From Frigoribacterium sp. CG_9.8 (GTDB taxonomy: Bacteria; Actinomycetota; Actinomycetes; Actinomycetales; Microbacteriaceae), in NCBI RefSeq assembly GCF_015751965.1, contig NZ_JADOVH010000006.1, positions 1 through 64,000 of the forward strand: 64,000 bases of DNA, read 5' to 3'. Each line of letters opens with the position of its first letter. Position 1 is the stretch's first letter. Of the stretch, positions 7,966-15,312 are shown piece by piece. Made by a program: the position numbers and the translations under genes. The notes beneath the pieces are model-generated. The model was not told the DNA's origin. It saw nothing but the letters and a program-made list of their open reading frames with translations, and made no database searches.

Positions 7966-8019
7966 TGATGACGCCGACCGAAAATAGGGTCATTAACGCC
8001 AACTGAAAATAGGGCCACC
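7966..8019 (+). repeat. IS21-family left terminal repeat
   Basis: It contains two spaced copies of a word close to GCC(A/G)ACYGAAAATAGGG (7972-7989 and 7998-8014) and pairs as an inverted repeat with 10047-10100. Confidence 0.8.
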
Positions 8020-8033
8020 AACCATTATGGAAG

Positions 8034-9274
8034 GTGATCAAATTGGACGATTGGGCTGAAATTCGCCACCTCTATTCGACGGGGAAGCATTCGAAACGGG
8101 AGATAGCACGACTGGTCGGGTGGCTCGGGGGACGGTCGATCGGGTGTTGGCCGTGGACAGATCTCCGATGTATCAGCGGGAGTCGACGGGGTCGAGTTTT
8201 GATGCGTTCGCTAGTCAGGTGCGGGTGCTTCTCGCGGCCACGCCGACTATGCCGGCCGCGACCGCAGCCGAACGGGTGGGCTGGTCGGGGTCTCCATCGT
8301 TGTTTCGGGCCAAGGTCGCTGAGCTCCGACCGGAGTATGCGGTTCCAGATCCTGCGGATCGGCTGGTGCATCCTGCCGGATTCCAGACCCAGTGCGATCT
8401 CTGGTTCCCTCACGAGGACCTGCCGCTGGGACATGACCGGGCTGCGGCGCCACCGGTTCTGGTGATGACGTCGACGTTCTCGGGGTTCATCCAAGCGCGC
8501 ATGTTGCCGTTGCGGACGACCGCGGACCTACTCGGCGGGATGTGGTCCCTGTTGCAAGAAGCTGAAGCAGTCCCGACCCGGTTGACGTGGGACAACGAGA
8601 CGGGCATTGGCCGTGGAAAACTCACCGAGCCCGCTGCCGCTTTCGCTGGGACCCTCGGCACCCAGATCAAACTGCTCAAAGCTCGCGATCCAGAGTCCAA
8701 GGGCATGGTCGAACGAATGAATCGGTTCTTTCGGAGCCGATTCATGTCAGGCCGCGTCTTCACCTCCACCGATGACTTCAACGAGCAGCTCGCCGCGTGG
8801 TTACCCGTGGCAAACAACCGTCTCTCCCGGTCCCGCCGAGGTCGACCCAGTGACCTCATCAGCAGAGACCGGGCCGCGATGCGCGGGCTCCCGCCGATGG
8901 CACCGGAGGTCATGTTTCGCAACAGCGTCCGACTGCCACGCGATTACTACGTTCGCGCCTTCAGCAACGACTACTCCGTCGACCCCGCCATGATCGGCCG
9001 AGTCGTCGACGTGGCGGCGAGCCTTGACCGTGTCATCGTCCACCATGATGGCGTCCTCATCGCCTCACACCGCCGGAAGTGGGCTCGGCAGCTCACCGTC
9101 ACAGACCCTGCCCACGTCCTGCGCGCGGCCGAGTTGCGTGCCCCGTTCCAAGCTCAACGCGCCCGCCGGTCCCCGAGCACAACCACCGTCGAGATCGCAT
9201 CGTTGAGCCGCTACGACGAACTTTTCAACGTCGACCTTGAACCGGCACCATCCGTGCTGGCGGTCGCGTCATGA
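8034..9274 (+). pseudogene. istA: istA transposase, frameshifted
   Basis: Starting at GTG 8034, the N-terminus IKLDDWAEIRHLYSTGKHS plus KREIARLVG is the IstA helix-turn-helix. The continuation ARGTVDRVLAVDRSP is in another frame, open from about 8120 to 9274. Changing GTCGGGTGG near 8116-8122 to GTCGGGGTGG would restore one frame of about 413 codons, so a single G was probably lost from a G run. The second part holds a DDE core: QCDLWFP near the first acid, LTWDNE near the second, and ESKGMVERMNRFF for the glutamate. A Mu-type C-terminal domain (VRLPRDYYVRAFSNDYSVD) follows. A programmed shift is possible but not typical of IS21. IstA catalyses transposition. Confidence 0.85.
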
Positions 9275-10035
9275 TCGGTCCGGAAGCGGCATCGCAGATC
9301 GAATACTACGCCCGAGCTTTAAGAGCACCCAGGATCAGCGAAGCGTTCCGCCGCCTCGGCGACCAGGCCCGCGACGCGGGGTGGTCCCACGAGGAATACC
9401 TCGCTGAGGTTCTTTCTAAAGAAGTATCCGAACGCGAAGCTTTCGGTGCCGGAATGCGGATCAGGGCGGCGAGGTCCCCGGGGTTCAAGACGCTTGAGGA
9501 CTTCAACTTTGAGCACCAGCCCTCCGCTGACCGAAACCTGATCGCGCACCTGGGCACGAGTGTGTTCCTCACCGAAGCGAAGAACGTTGTCCTGCTCGGC
9601 CCTCCCGGAACGGGGAAAACGCACCTCGCTGTCGGCATCGGGATCAAGGCCGCCAAGGCTGGCCATCGGGTCCTCTTCGATACGGCGACGGGCTGGGTCG
9701 CCCGACTTCAAGAGGCCCACTCGCGTGGCAAACTCGCCGCCGAATTGACCCGGCTACGCCGCTACAGACTGCTTATCGTCGACGAGGTCGGCTACATCCC
9801 CTTCGACCAAGACGCCGCGAACCTGTTCTTCCAACTGGTGTCCTCGCGTTACGAACACGCGTCTCTGATCTTGACGAGCAACCTGCCGTTCGCTCGTTGA
9901 GGTGACGTATTAGGAGACCTCACCATCGCCTCCGCCACGATCGACCGCATCGTTCACCACGCCGACGTCATCAGCCTCAAAGGCAACAGTTACCGACTCA
10001 AGCAACATCAACCCGCCGCAACTACGGCACACTAG
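9271..10035 (+). pseudogene. istB: istB ATPase, premature TGA
   Basis: IstB is the AAA+ helper that activates IstA and selects the target. The Walker A motif [15 protein letters not shown] lies near residue 110 and Walker B LLIVDEVGYIPF near residue 168; the family stretch LTSNLPFAR follows. A TGA at 9898-9900 then replaces the tryptophan of the usual FxxWGDxxGD segment: the next codons read GDVLGDLTIASATIDRIVHH and continue in frame to TAG at 10033-10035. The intact protein would be 254 residues, close to family length. Confidence 0.88.
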
Positions 10036-10046
10036 AACTACACGAA

Positions 10047-10100
10047 AGTGGCACTATTTTCAGTTGGCAGAAATGGCCCCATTTTCAGTTGGCGTTAACA
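10047..10100 (-). repeat. IS21-family right terminal repeat
   Basis: The reverse complement begins TGTTAACGCCAACTGAAAAT and contains a second GCCAACTGAAAATAGTGCCA about 30 bp inside. It mirrors 7966-8019. Confidence 0.8.
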
Positions 10101-10135
10101 GCTTCCTCGTCCCACTCCGCGACGTCGCCGCTCAT
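10101..10135 (-). pseudogene. 5' end of a gene cut by the IS element
   Basis: An ATG at 10135, overlapping the stop of the coupling-protein fragment (TGATGA), opens MSGDVAEWDEEA. It then runs into the IS21 right end at 10100. No continuation is recognisable on the other side of the element (below 7966), so the rest was lost or lies elsewhere. Confidence 0.5.
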
Positions 10136-10488
10136 CAGAGCTGGTCCGGATTCACATCCGGGTCGACCGTGGCCACCGGCGCCGCGACCACCGGCCCTGT
10201 GGTCAATGGCGGCGTGTTCACGGGGGGCAGTGGCGCACATGCTGCTGAGCCGGGGTCGTGGGCGGCGATCGATGAACGCACTGCGGCGGCGTGACGGCCG
10301 ACCATCCACGGCACAGTCTGAATCAGGGCAGCACGGGCACCCGAAGACAGGATCACCGCCCGTCCCCAAGGGAGTGCTGCAAGCTCCGCCGGGTCGAGGA
10401 TCCGTTCACGGCGCTGCTGGTGGTTGGTGGAACGAACCCCCCGGCTATAGGTGGCCGTGGCGGTGCCCTTGTCCCACGGTCGAATCCA
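10135..10488 (-). pseudogene. C-terminal fragment of a VirD4/TraG-like conjugative coupling protein
   Basis: The minus-strand frame read from about 10485 gives PWDKGTATATYSRGVRSTN, then RRERILDPAELAALPWGRAV, ILSSGARAALIQTVPWM and GRHAAAVRSSIAAHDP. This closely follows the C-terminal end of the TraG/VirD4-like type IV coupling ATPases of actinobacterial conjugative elements, where DPAELAALPxGRAV followed by a TVPW(M/Y) strand is typical. Upstream the frame hits TGA at 10491-10489, and the ATPase Walker motifs are absent, so only about 118 residues of a roughly 550-residue protein remain. It marks this region as the remains of an integrative conjugative element. Confidence 0.6.
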
Positions 10489-10684
10489 TCAGATCGACAG
10501 GCGTCCCGATTTTCTCTTGCCATGGAACGATAGCCATGTGGTCATTGAATTTCATCACATCGAGATTGTGCCGTTGACTTAGGCAGGAGGCGGAAGTCAC
10601 GGGATGGGTATACGGCGACCTCGAACTTCAATCGCGATAGGTGGGCCGCACGTCTAAAAGTTGGATGGGCGATTAGGAGTCGAA

Positions 10685-11822
10685 TTGGGAACAGTGGAGC
10701 CTTACGAGACTGCCTCGGGCAAACGGTATTTGGTGCGATATCGAACTCCAGACCGCCGTCAGACGATGAAGAGAGGATTCACGACCAAAAGGGATGCGCA
10801 GCAACACCTTGCCACGGTTGAGGTGTCGAAAATGCGTGGAGAGTGGATCGATGCAACCCGATCGCGAATGAGCGTTCGAGAGGCCGCGGAAATGTGATTT
10901 GCGGCGCAATTGCAGATCAAGCCGACGACCAGAGTTGGCTACCGTCACGCTCTCGACAAGCATGTACTGCCTGCATGGGGGGATATCCGCCTGAGCGAAG
11001 TATCCCACTCTGAGGTGCAGCGGTGGGTATCGGAGCTCACCAACAAACTCGGCCCGTCAATGGTGCGGCAACAACATCTTGTGCTCTCTGGCGTTTTCAA
11101 CGCTTGCCGTTCGAGATGGCCGGCTTGTGCGGAATCCCTCCGAAGATGTTCGCCTTCCTCGAATAGTGAAAACACGACGAGGGTATTTGACCCACGAACA
11201 ACTTGCGCAGGTAGCCGAGCGGTGCGGGCAGAGCGCCGATATCGTGTTGTTCCTTGCGTACACAGGAGTGCGTTGGGGGGAGATGGCCGCGTTAAAGGCC
11301 GATCGAGTAGATATCTCCCGGCGCAGAGTCGAGATCGCCGAAGCTGTCTCCGAACCCCGTGGGTTGATCACCTGGGTTACTCCAAAGTCGCACGAACGGC
11401 GATCGGTACCGTTCCCGGAATTCTTGACCCCCCGCCTTCGGCTTCGTTGTGAGGGGAAACATCCTGATGACCTTGTTTTCGTCGGTTCTGCGGGGGCCGT
11501 GCTTCGGGCGGGAAATTTCCGAAACCGTGTTTTCGACGCGGCCGTCGCCTCGGCCATCAAGAGTGACTCGTCGATAACGCGAGTGACCCTTCACGACCTC
11601 CGTCATACGGCCGCTTCGCTTGCTGTTTCCGCTGGTGCGAATGTGAAAGCAGTGCAGAGGATGTTGGGACATGCATCTGCCGCTATCACGTTGGATGTCT
11701 ACGCAGACCTGTTTGACGACGACCTCGACGCTCTGGCAGAGGCTCTGAACCTCGTAGTGCCAGCGGCAGTTGTGCTCAAAATGTGTTCAACAGATCCCGA
11801 GAGCGAGTTTAAGAAGCCGTAA
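10685..11822 (+). pseudogene. tyrosine-recombinase integrase with internal stop and frameshift
   Basis: TTG at 10685 has AGGAG five bases upstream. The N-terminal Arm-type DNA-binding domain (GKRYLVRYRTPDRRQ, GFTTKRDAQQHLATVE) and a core-binding domain (TTRVGYRHALDKHVLPAWGD) are followed by the catalytic domain with YTGVRWGE (Arg I), LHDLRHTAAS (His-x-x-Arg) and LGHASAAITLDVYADL (His and the nucleophilic Tyr). Two lesions break it: TGA at 10895-10897 where related proteins have Trp (EMWFAAQ), and an extra base near 11102 between VFN and LAVRDGRLVRNP. It ends 42 bp from tRNA-Phe, a classic integration site for such elements. Confidence 0.88.
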
Positions 11823-11862
11823 AAAAGGCCCTACTCCCCGCAGAAGCTCAGGAAATAGGGCC
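11821..11862 (-). terminator. Rho-independent terminator of the tRNA cluster
   Basis: On the minus strand GGCCCTA, a 22-base loop and TAGGGCC are followed by six T residues. It lies 3 bases beyond the 3' end of tRNA-Phe. Its A-run on the plus strand touches the integrase stop codon. Confidence 0.85.
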
Positions 11863-11864
11863 AG

Positions 11865-11937
11865 TGGCTCCGACGGGCGTCGATCCCGTGACCTTTCGAT
11901 TTTCAGTCGAACGCTCTACCAACTGAGCTACAGAGCC
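11865..11937 (-). tRNA. tRNA-Phe(GAA)
   Basis: 73 bases; acceptor GGCTCTG pairs imperfectly with CGGAGCC and the discriminator is A. The anticodon arm is TTCGA-CTGAAAA-TCGAA, giving anticodon GAA. CCA is not encoded. It is the last gene of a three-tRNA cluster on the minus strand and the likely attachment site for the neighbouring integrase. I found no second copy of its 3' end in the island. Confidence 0.95.
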
Positions 11938-11970
11938 GTGCATCGCACTCAGATCAGACTAGAGCGGGAT

Positions 11971-12013
11971 ACAAAATAAGGCACGGCCTTCTGGCGAGAG
12001 ATGACCGTGCCTT
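11971..12013 (-). terminator. hairpin between tRNA-Asp and tRNA-Phe
   Basis: A perfect 9-bp stem AAGGCACGG / CCGTGCCTT (12013-12005 and 11986-11978) is followed on the minus strand by ATTTTGT. It may end tRNA-Glu/Asp transcripts or serve as a processing hairpin. Confidence 0.6.
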
Positions 12014-12014
12014 G

Positions 12015-12088
12015 CGACCCTGACCGGACTTGAACCGGCGACCTCCGCCGTGACAGGGCGGCGCGCTAACCAACTGCGCTACAGGGCC
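12015..12088 (-). tRNA. tRNA-Asp(GTC)
   Basis: 74 bases; acceptor GGCCCTG/CAGGGTC with discriminator G. The anticodon arm is CCGCC-CTGTCAC-GGCGG, giving anticodon GTC. The T arm is CCGGTTCAAGTCCGG. Confidence 0.95.
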
Positions 12089-12101
12089 AAGCTATGTTTT
12101 G

Positions 12102-12174
12102 TGACCCCAACGGGATTCGAACCCGTGTTAACGCCGTGAAAGGGCGCCGTCCTAGGCCACTAAACGATGGGGCC
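12102..12174 (-). tRNA. tRNA-Glu(TTC)
   Basis: 73 bases; acceptor GGCCCCA/TGGGGTC with discriminator A. The anticodon loop is CTTTCAC, giving anticodon TTC. The T arm is CGGGTTCGAATCCCG. It is the first gene of the Glu-Asp-Phe cluster, an order common in actinobacteria. Confidence 0.95.
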
Positions 12175-12352
12175 GTGAAGAAAGATCCTTCATAGCTGCC
12201 GAGGGATAAGCATAGGGGAGCCCAGCCCCATTACCAAACCACAACAGGGTGCAAACGCATGCAGAAAGCATCCGTTCGCCACTCCGCGCGGATGCCGGCA
12301 TTCGGTGGCCCGCAGATATAGGTTCTGAGTGTTGTCGAGACTTCGGGGAAAA

Positions 12353-13600
12353 ATGGCATTTGGGAGCGACGGCGGGCTGCGTGTCCGTTCTGCACGTGGC
12401 ATGCGCGGTAGGCGTTCAGTAGCGCTGCTTGCTCTGCTTGCGGTGCTGGCGGCCGGGTCAATTCTCAGCGGGTCGGGAACCTCCGCGTTCGCGGCCGAGT
12501 ACCCCAGCTGGGACGACGTGCAGGCGGCTCGCCAGAATAAGGACGCAACTCAGGCCGAGGTCACCCGTGTGCAGGGGTTACTCGCTGGGTTGCAGGCTGC
12601 CGTCGATGCGACCCAGGCTGTTGCGCTCAACAAGGGCGACGAATATCAGGCGGCGCAGCAAAAGTACGACGAGGCGGCTGTCAAGGCCGCCGAGCTGCTG
12701 CGCCAGGCGGATGCCGCCCAGACCAAAGCCGCGAAGTCCAAGCAGCAGGCCGGTCAGCTTGCCGCCCAGCTCAGCCGCTCCGCCGGAACCGACTTCTCCA
12801 CCCGTCTGTTCTTCAGCGGGGGAGACTCCAAGGCCTACCTCGCCCAGCTCGGCCTCCAAAGCATGGTGAAAGACCAGTCCGCTGGCATCTACGAGAAGGC
12901 CATCCAGGACCAGAACACCGCCCAATCCCTGACCGACCAGGCGGATGTTGCCAAAGCGGCCCTCAAGCGCCTCGCGGATATCGCGCAGAAGGCACTCGCC
13001 GAGGCGATCACAGCGGCGGCGGCCGCGACATCCGCTTTCACCGAACAGAGCGACAACTCGGCTCGCCTCAAGGCGCAACTCGCCACCCTCACCACGAACG
13101 TGGATCACCTCGAGTCCGAATACGTGGACGGGATCAAAGCTCTGTGGGGCGAACTCGCCGGGCTCGGGGCCGGCAAGATCTCGAGTACCGGATGGGTGCG
13201 TCCCTCTGGGGGGCACATCTCCAGCCCCTTCGGCTTTCGGATCAACCCATTCACCCACGCGTACGCGTTCCATGCAGGCACCGACCTCGCCGCCAATTGC
13301 AACTCCCCGATTTTCGCCGCCCACGGGGGAACAGTTGTCTACGCTGGTCCGAACGGTGGCTACGGCAACTTCGTGCAGATCGATAACGGCGACGGCACCA
13401 CTACTGGCTATGGCCATATCGTCAACGGCGGTATCCATGTGAGCGTTGGCCAGCCTGTGGGCCCCGGTCAGCCGATTGCGGCAGTCGGGAGCACCGGTCA
13501 CTCCACCGGATGCCACCTGCACTACGAGGTGCGGCAGGGCGGCAACGCCACCGATCCGGTGCCGTTCATGCGCAACAACGGCATTGAACTCGCGAACTGA
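12353..13600 (+). CDS. secreted M23/LytM peptidase, paralogue 1
   Basis: 415 residues from the ATG at 12353; an in-frame GTG at 12329 would add eight. A twin-positive N-terminus and hydrophobic segment (VALLALLAVLAAGSILSG) end in AFAAEYP, a plausible signal-peptidase site. Residues 45-270 are an Ala/Gln/Lys-rich coiled coil (KAAKSKQQAGQLAAQLSRS). The C-terminal LytM domain has HAGTDLAANC (metal-ligand His and Asp), AAHGGTV, YGHIV and GCHLHYEV (HxH). All M23 zinc ligands are present, so an active peptidoglycan endopeptidase is expected. The coiled-coil plus LytM architecture resembles division-linked hydrolases that are held inactive by the coil. Two further paralogues follow in the same direction. 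Confidence 0.88.
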   Translation: MAFGSDGGLRVRSARGMRGRRSVALLALLAVLAAGSILSGSGTSAFAAEYPSWDDVQAARQNKDATQAEVTRVQGLLAGLQAAVDATQAVALNKGDEYQAAQQKYDEAAVKAAELLRQADAAQTKAAKSKQQAGQLAAQLSRSAGTDFSTRLFFSGGDSKAYLAQLGLQSMVKDQSAGIYEKAIQDQNTAQSLTDQADVAKAALKRLADIAQKALAEAITAAAAATSAFTEQSDNSARLKAQLATLTTNVDHLESEYVDGIKALWGELAGLGAGKISSTGWVRPSGGHISSPFGFRINPFTHAYAFHAGTDLAANCNSPIFAAHGGTVVYAGPNGGYGNFVQIDNGDGTTTGYGHIVNGGIHVSVGQPVGPGQPIAAVGSTGHSTGCHLHYEVRQGGNATDPVPFMRNNGIELAN

Positions 13601-13693
13601 GGCGTGCCCATTCAGTCTGGTTGGCCATTCGGCTTGGTTGGACTGTTGCTGCCCGAATGTCGGCCAGCCGCGCCCGCGACCATGCGCCCGAAT

Positions 13694-13731
13694 GTCAGCC
13701 ATGCGGGCACATGTTCGGCAGCATGGCTGAC
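13694..13731. repeat. dispersed palindromic element, copy 1
   Basis: Perfect 11-bp arms GTCAGCCATGC / GCATGGCTGAC with a 16-base loop, followed by GAACGGCAGCGCGGTCGC. A related element sits at 51477-51513 and shares both the arms and the right flank. Confidence 0.75.
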
Positions 13732-13833
13732 GAACGGCAGCGCGGTCGCGGCGGTAAGGCGGCGAATGCAGTCACCATGGGCGGACACTGGATATCCCAG
13801 ACCGAGGTCGCTAATGTCACGTATGTTGTTCCT

Positions 13834-13847
13834 GTTACCAGAGTGAC
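13834..13847 (+). promoter_or_regulatory. shared motif upstream of LytM paralogue 2
   Basis: GTTACCAGAGTGAC is nearly identical to GTTACCAATGTGAC at 15255-15268, upstream of paralogue 3. In reverse it reads GTCAC-N-TGGTAAC, reminiscent of MtrA response-regulator boxes (GTCACAG/GTAACA words) that control cell-wall hydrolases in other actinobacteria. The link to MtrA is an inference. Confidence 0.4.
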
Positions 13848-13880
13848 CAAAGGAGACGTATGTGACGAGATCGGAAATTG

Positions 13881-15167
13881 ATGGCGCTCGTCAACGGCGG
13901 CACTTCACGACGCGCGGGGCGCAGTACTTGGCTGCGCGGTGGCCCACGCCGTTGGATGGCGATCCTCTCGGTGATCTGCGTGCTGGTGAGCGGCTGCGTC
14001 GTCGGCTCGGCCTCCGGGGCCCTCGCCACCACCTATCCGAGTTATACCGATGTGCAGAACGCGCGGAGCAGCGAAGCGGCGAAGAAGGCGGAGATCGCCA
14101 CGCTCAACCAAATTCTCGCGACGCTCCAGTCTTCCGTCGATTCGACCCAGGCCGAGGCCGTGCAGAGGGGCGCGACAGCTCAGGCAGCACAGCAGAATTA
14201 CGATGACGCCGCGGCGAAGGCGCTCAAGTTGAAGGGCCAGGCGGATGATGCCCAGGCTCGCGCACATCATGCCAGGCAGGAGGCGGGGCAGCTTGCCGCC
14301 CGACTCGCGCGTTCCGGCGGCAGCGACCTCAGCAGCACCCTGTTTTTCAACAGCGGTGATGCGAAGATCCTGCTCTCCGAGCTCGGTCTTGCGAGCATGG
14401 TCAAAGACCAATCCGCGGGTGTCTACCAGAAAGCTACCCAGAGCCAGAACGTGGCACGAGCGCTCACCGACCAAGCTGATGTCGCAAAAGAAGCGTTGAA
14501 GAACCTTGCGGCCGAGGCAGAGAAAGCCGCCCAAGCCGCTGCCGCTGCCGCAGTGGCTGCCGCCGCCGCTCTCACCGAGCAGCGGGCGCACCAGATTCAG
14601 CTCACTACCCAGCTCGCGATTCTGGTGACCAACACCAACCAGACAGAGTCCGACTACGCGGCAGGTGTCGAGGCTGCCCGCCAGGCGGCGGCGGCAGCCC
14701 TTGCTGCTCAGCGCGCCGCGGCACCCCCGGCAGGGCAGGTGTCGTCCGGAGGATGGGCGCGTCCGGCCGGTGGATACATTTCGAGCCCCTACGGTTACCG
14801 CATCGATCCCTATACCGGCGCATATGCCCTTCATGCCGGCACCGACCTGGCCGCCGGCTGTGGCTCCCCGATCTATGCCGCGCACAGCGGCACAGTCGTG
14901 CTGGCCGGACCCTACGGGGGGTATGGCAACTACATCCGCATTCAAAATGATGGCGACAGCAGCTTCGAGACGGCCTACGGGCACATCGTCGACGGTGGAA
15001 TTCTCGTCAGCGTCGGGCAGCGGGTGCAAGTCGGCCAGAATATCGCCCGCGTCGGGAGCACCGGCATGTCGACGGGGTGCCATTTGCACTTCGAGATTCA
15101 TCACAACGGCGGAACCCAGGATCCGATACCGTTCATGCGTTCGATGGGCGTCGAACTGGCCAATTGA
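13881..15167 (+). CDS. secreted M23/LytM peptidase, paralogue 2
   Basis: 428 residues from the ATG at 13881. The signal sequence is WMAILSVICVLVSGCVVGSASGALATTYPS; the VSGC could also be a lipobox. An Ala-rich coiled coil (about 50-270, ending in a run rich in Ala) leads to a LytM domain with HAGTDLAAGC and GCHLHFEI, so the zinc ligands are intact. The start is uncertain: the strong ribosome site AAAGGAG (13849-13855) points to a GTG at 13862 in a different frame, whereas the ATG used here has only a weak site. A small frameshift in the first 60 bases or translational coupling could explain this. Confidence 0.85.
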   Translation: MALVNGGTSRRAGRSTWLRGGPRRWMAILSVICVLVSGCVVGSASGALATTYPSYTDVQNARSSEAAKKAEIATLNQILATLQSSVDSTQAEAVQRGATAQAAQQNYDDAAAKALKLKGQADDAQARAHHARQEAGQLAARLARSGGSDLSSTLFFNSGDAKILLSELGLASMVKDQSAGVYQKATQSQNVARALTDQADVAKEALKNLAAEAEKAAQAAAAAAVAAAAALTEQRAHQIQLTTQLAILVTNTNQTESDYAAGVEAARQAAAAALAAQRAAAPPAGQVSSGGWARPAGGYISSPYGYRIDPYTGAYALHAGTDLAAGCGSPIYAAHSGTVVLAGPYGGYGNYIRIQNDGDSSFETAYGHIVDGGILVSVGQRVQVGQNIARVGSTGMSTGCHLHFEIHHNGGTQDPIPFMRSMGVELAN

Positions 15168-15254
15168 ATCCGCACTTGAGCGGCTGAGGGCGCCCGATGT
15201 GCCCGGGGCTGGCGCCAAGTGCGCCCAGTTGCTACTGTTTCTGGTGTTAACAGT

Positions 15255-15268
15255 GTTACCAATGTGAC
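15255..15268 (+). promoter_or_regulatory. shared motif upstream of LytM paralogue 3
   Basis: GTTACCAATGTGAC, 45 bp before the ATG of paralogue 3, matches 12 of 14 bases of the motif at 13834-13847. A possible co-regulator site; see the entry for the first copy. Confidence 0.4.
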
Positions 15269-15312
15269 TTCTTAGGTGGCCGCGGAGGATCTGCGGTACG
15301 ACTCGGGGACTG

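Larger units (their letters stand above)
7966..10100 (+). mobile_element. IS21-family insertion sequence, inactivated
   Basis: 2,135 bp bounded by imperfect terminal inverted repeats that begin TG and end CA. It contains the istA and istB gene pair characteristic of IS21, overlapping by ATGA at 9271-9274. Each end holds two copies of a GCCAACTGAAAATAG-like word, as expected for the multiple transposase-binding sites of this family. Both genes are damaged (a one-base frameshift in istA and a nonsense codon in istB). No clear target-site duplication is visible in the flanking bases. At its right edge it interrupts a coding sequence that starts at 10135 on the minus strand. Confidence 0.88.

Noticed and set aside
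7538-8041. A 167-codon minus-strand frame across the small-operon promoter and the IS left end
   Set aside because: Only its last 52 codons (from 7693) have a ribosome site and coupling. The upstream part runs through the IS terminal repeat and reads as noise.
11865-11937. Second att copy of the tRNA-Phe 3' end within the island
   Set aside because: I looked for the T-arm and acceptor sequence between 5950 and 10660 and saw only chance matches of about eight bases.
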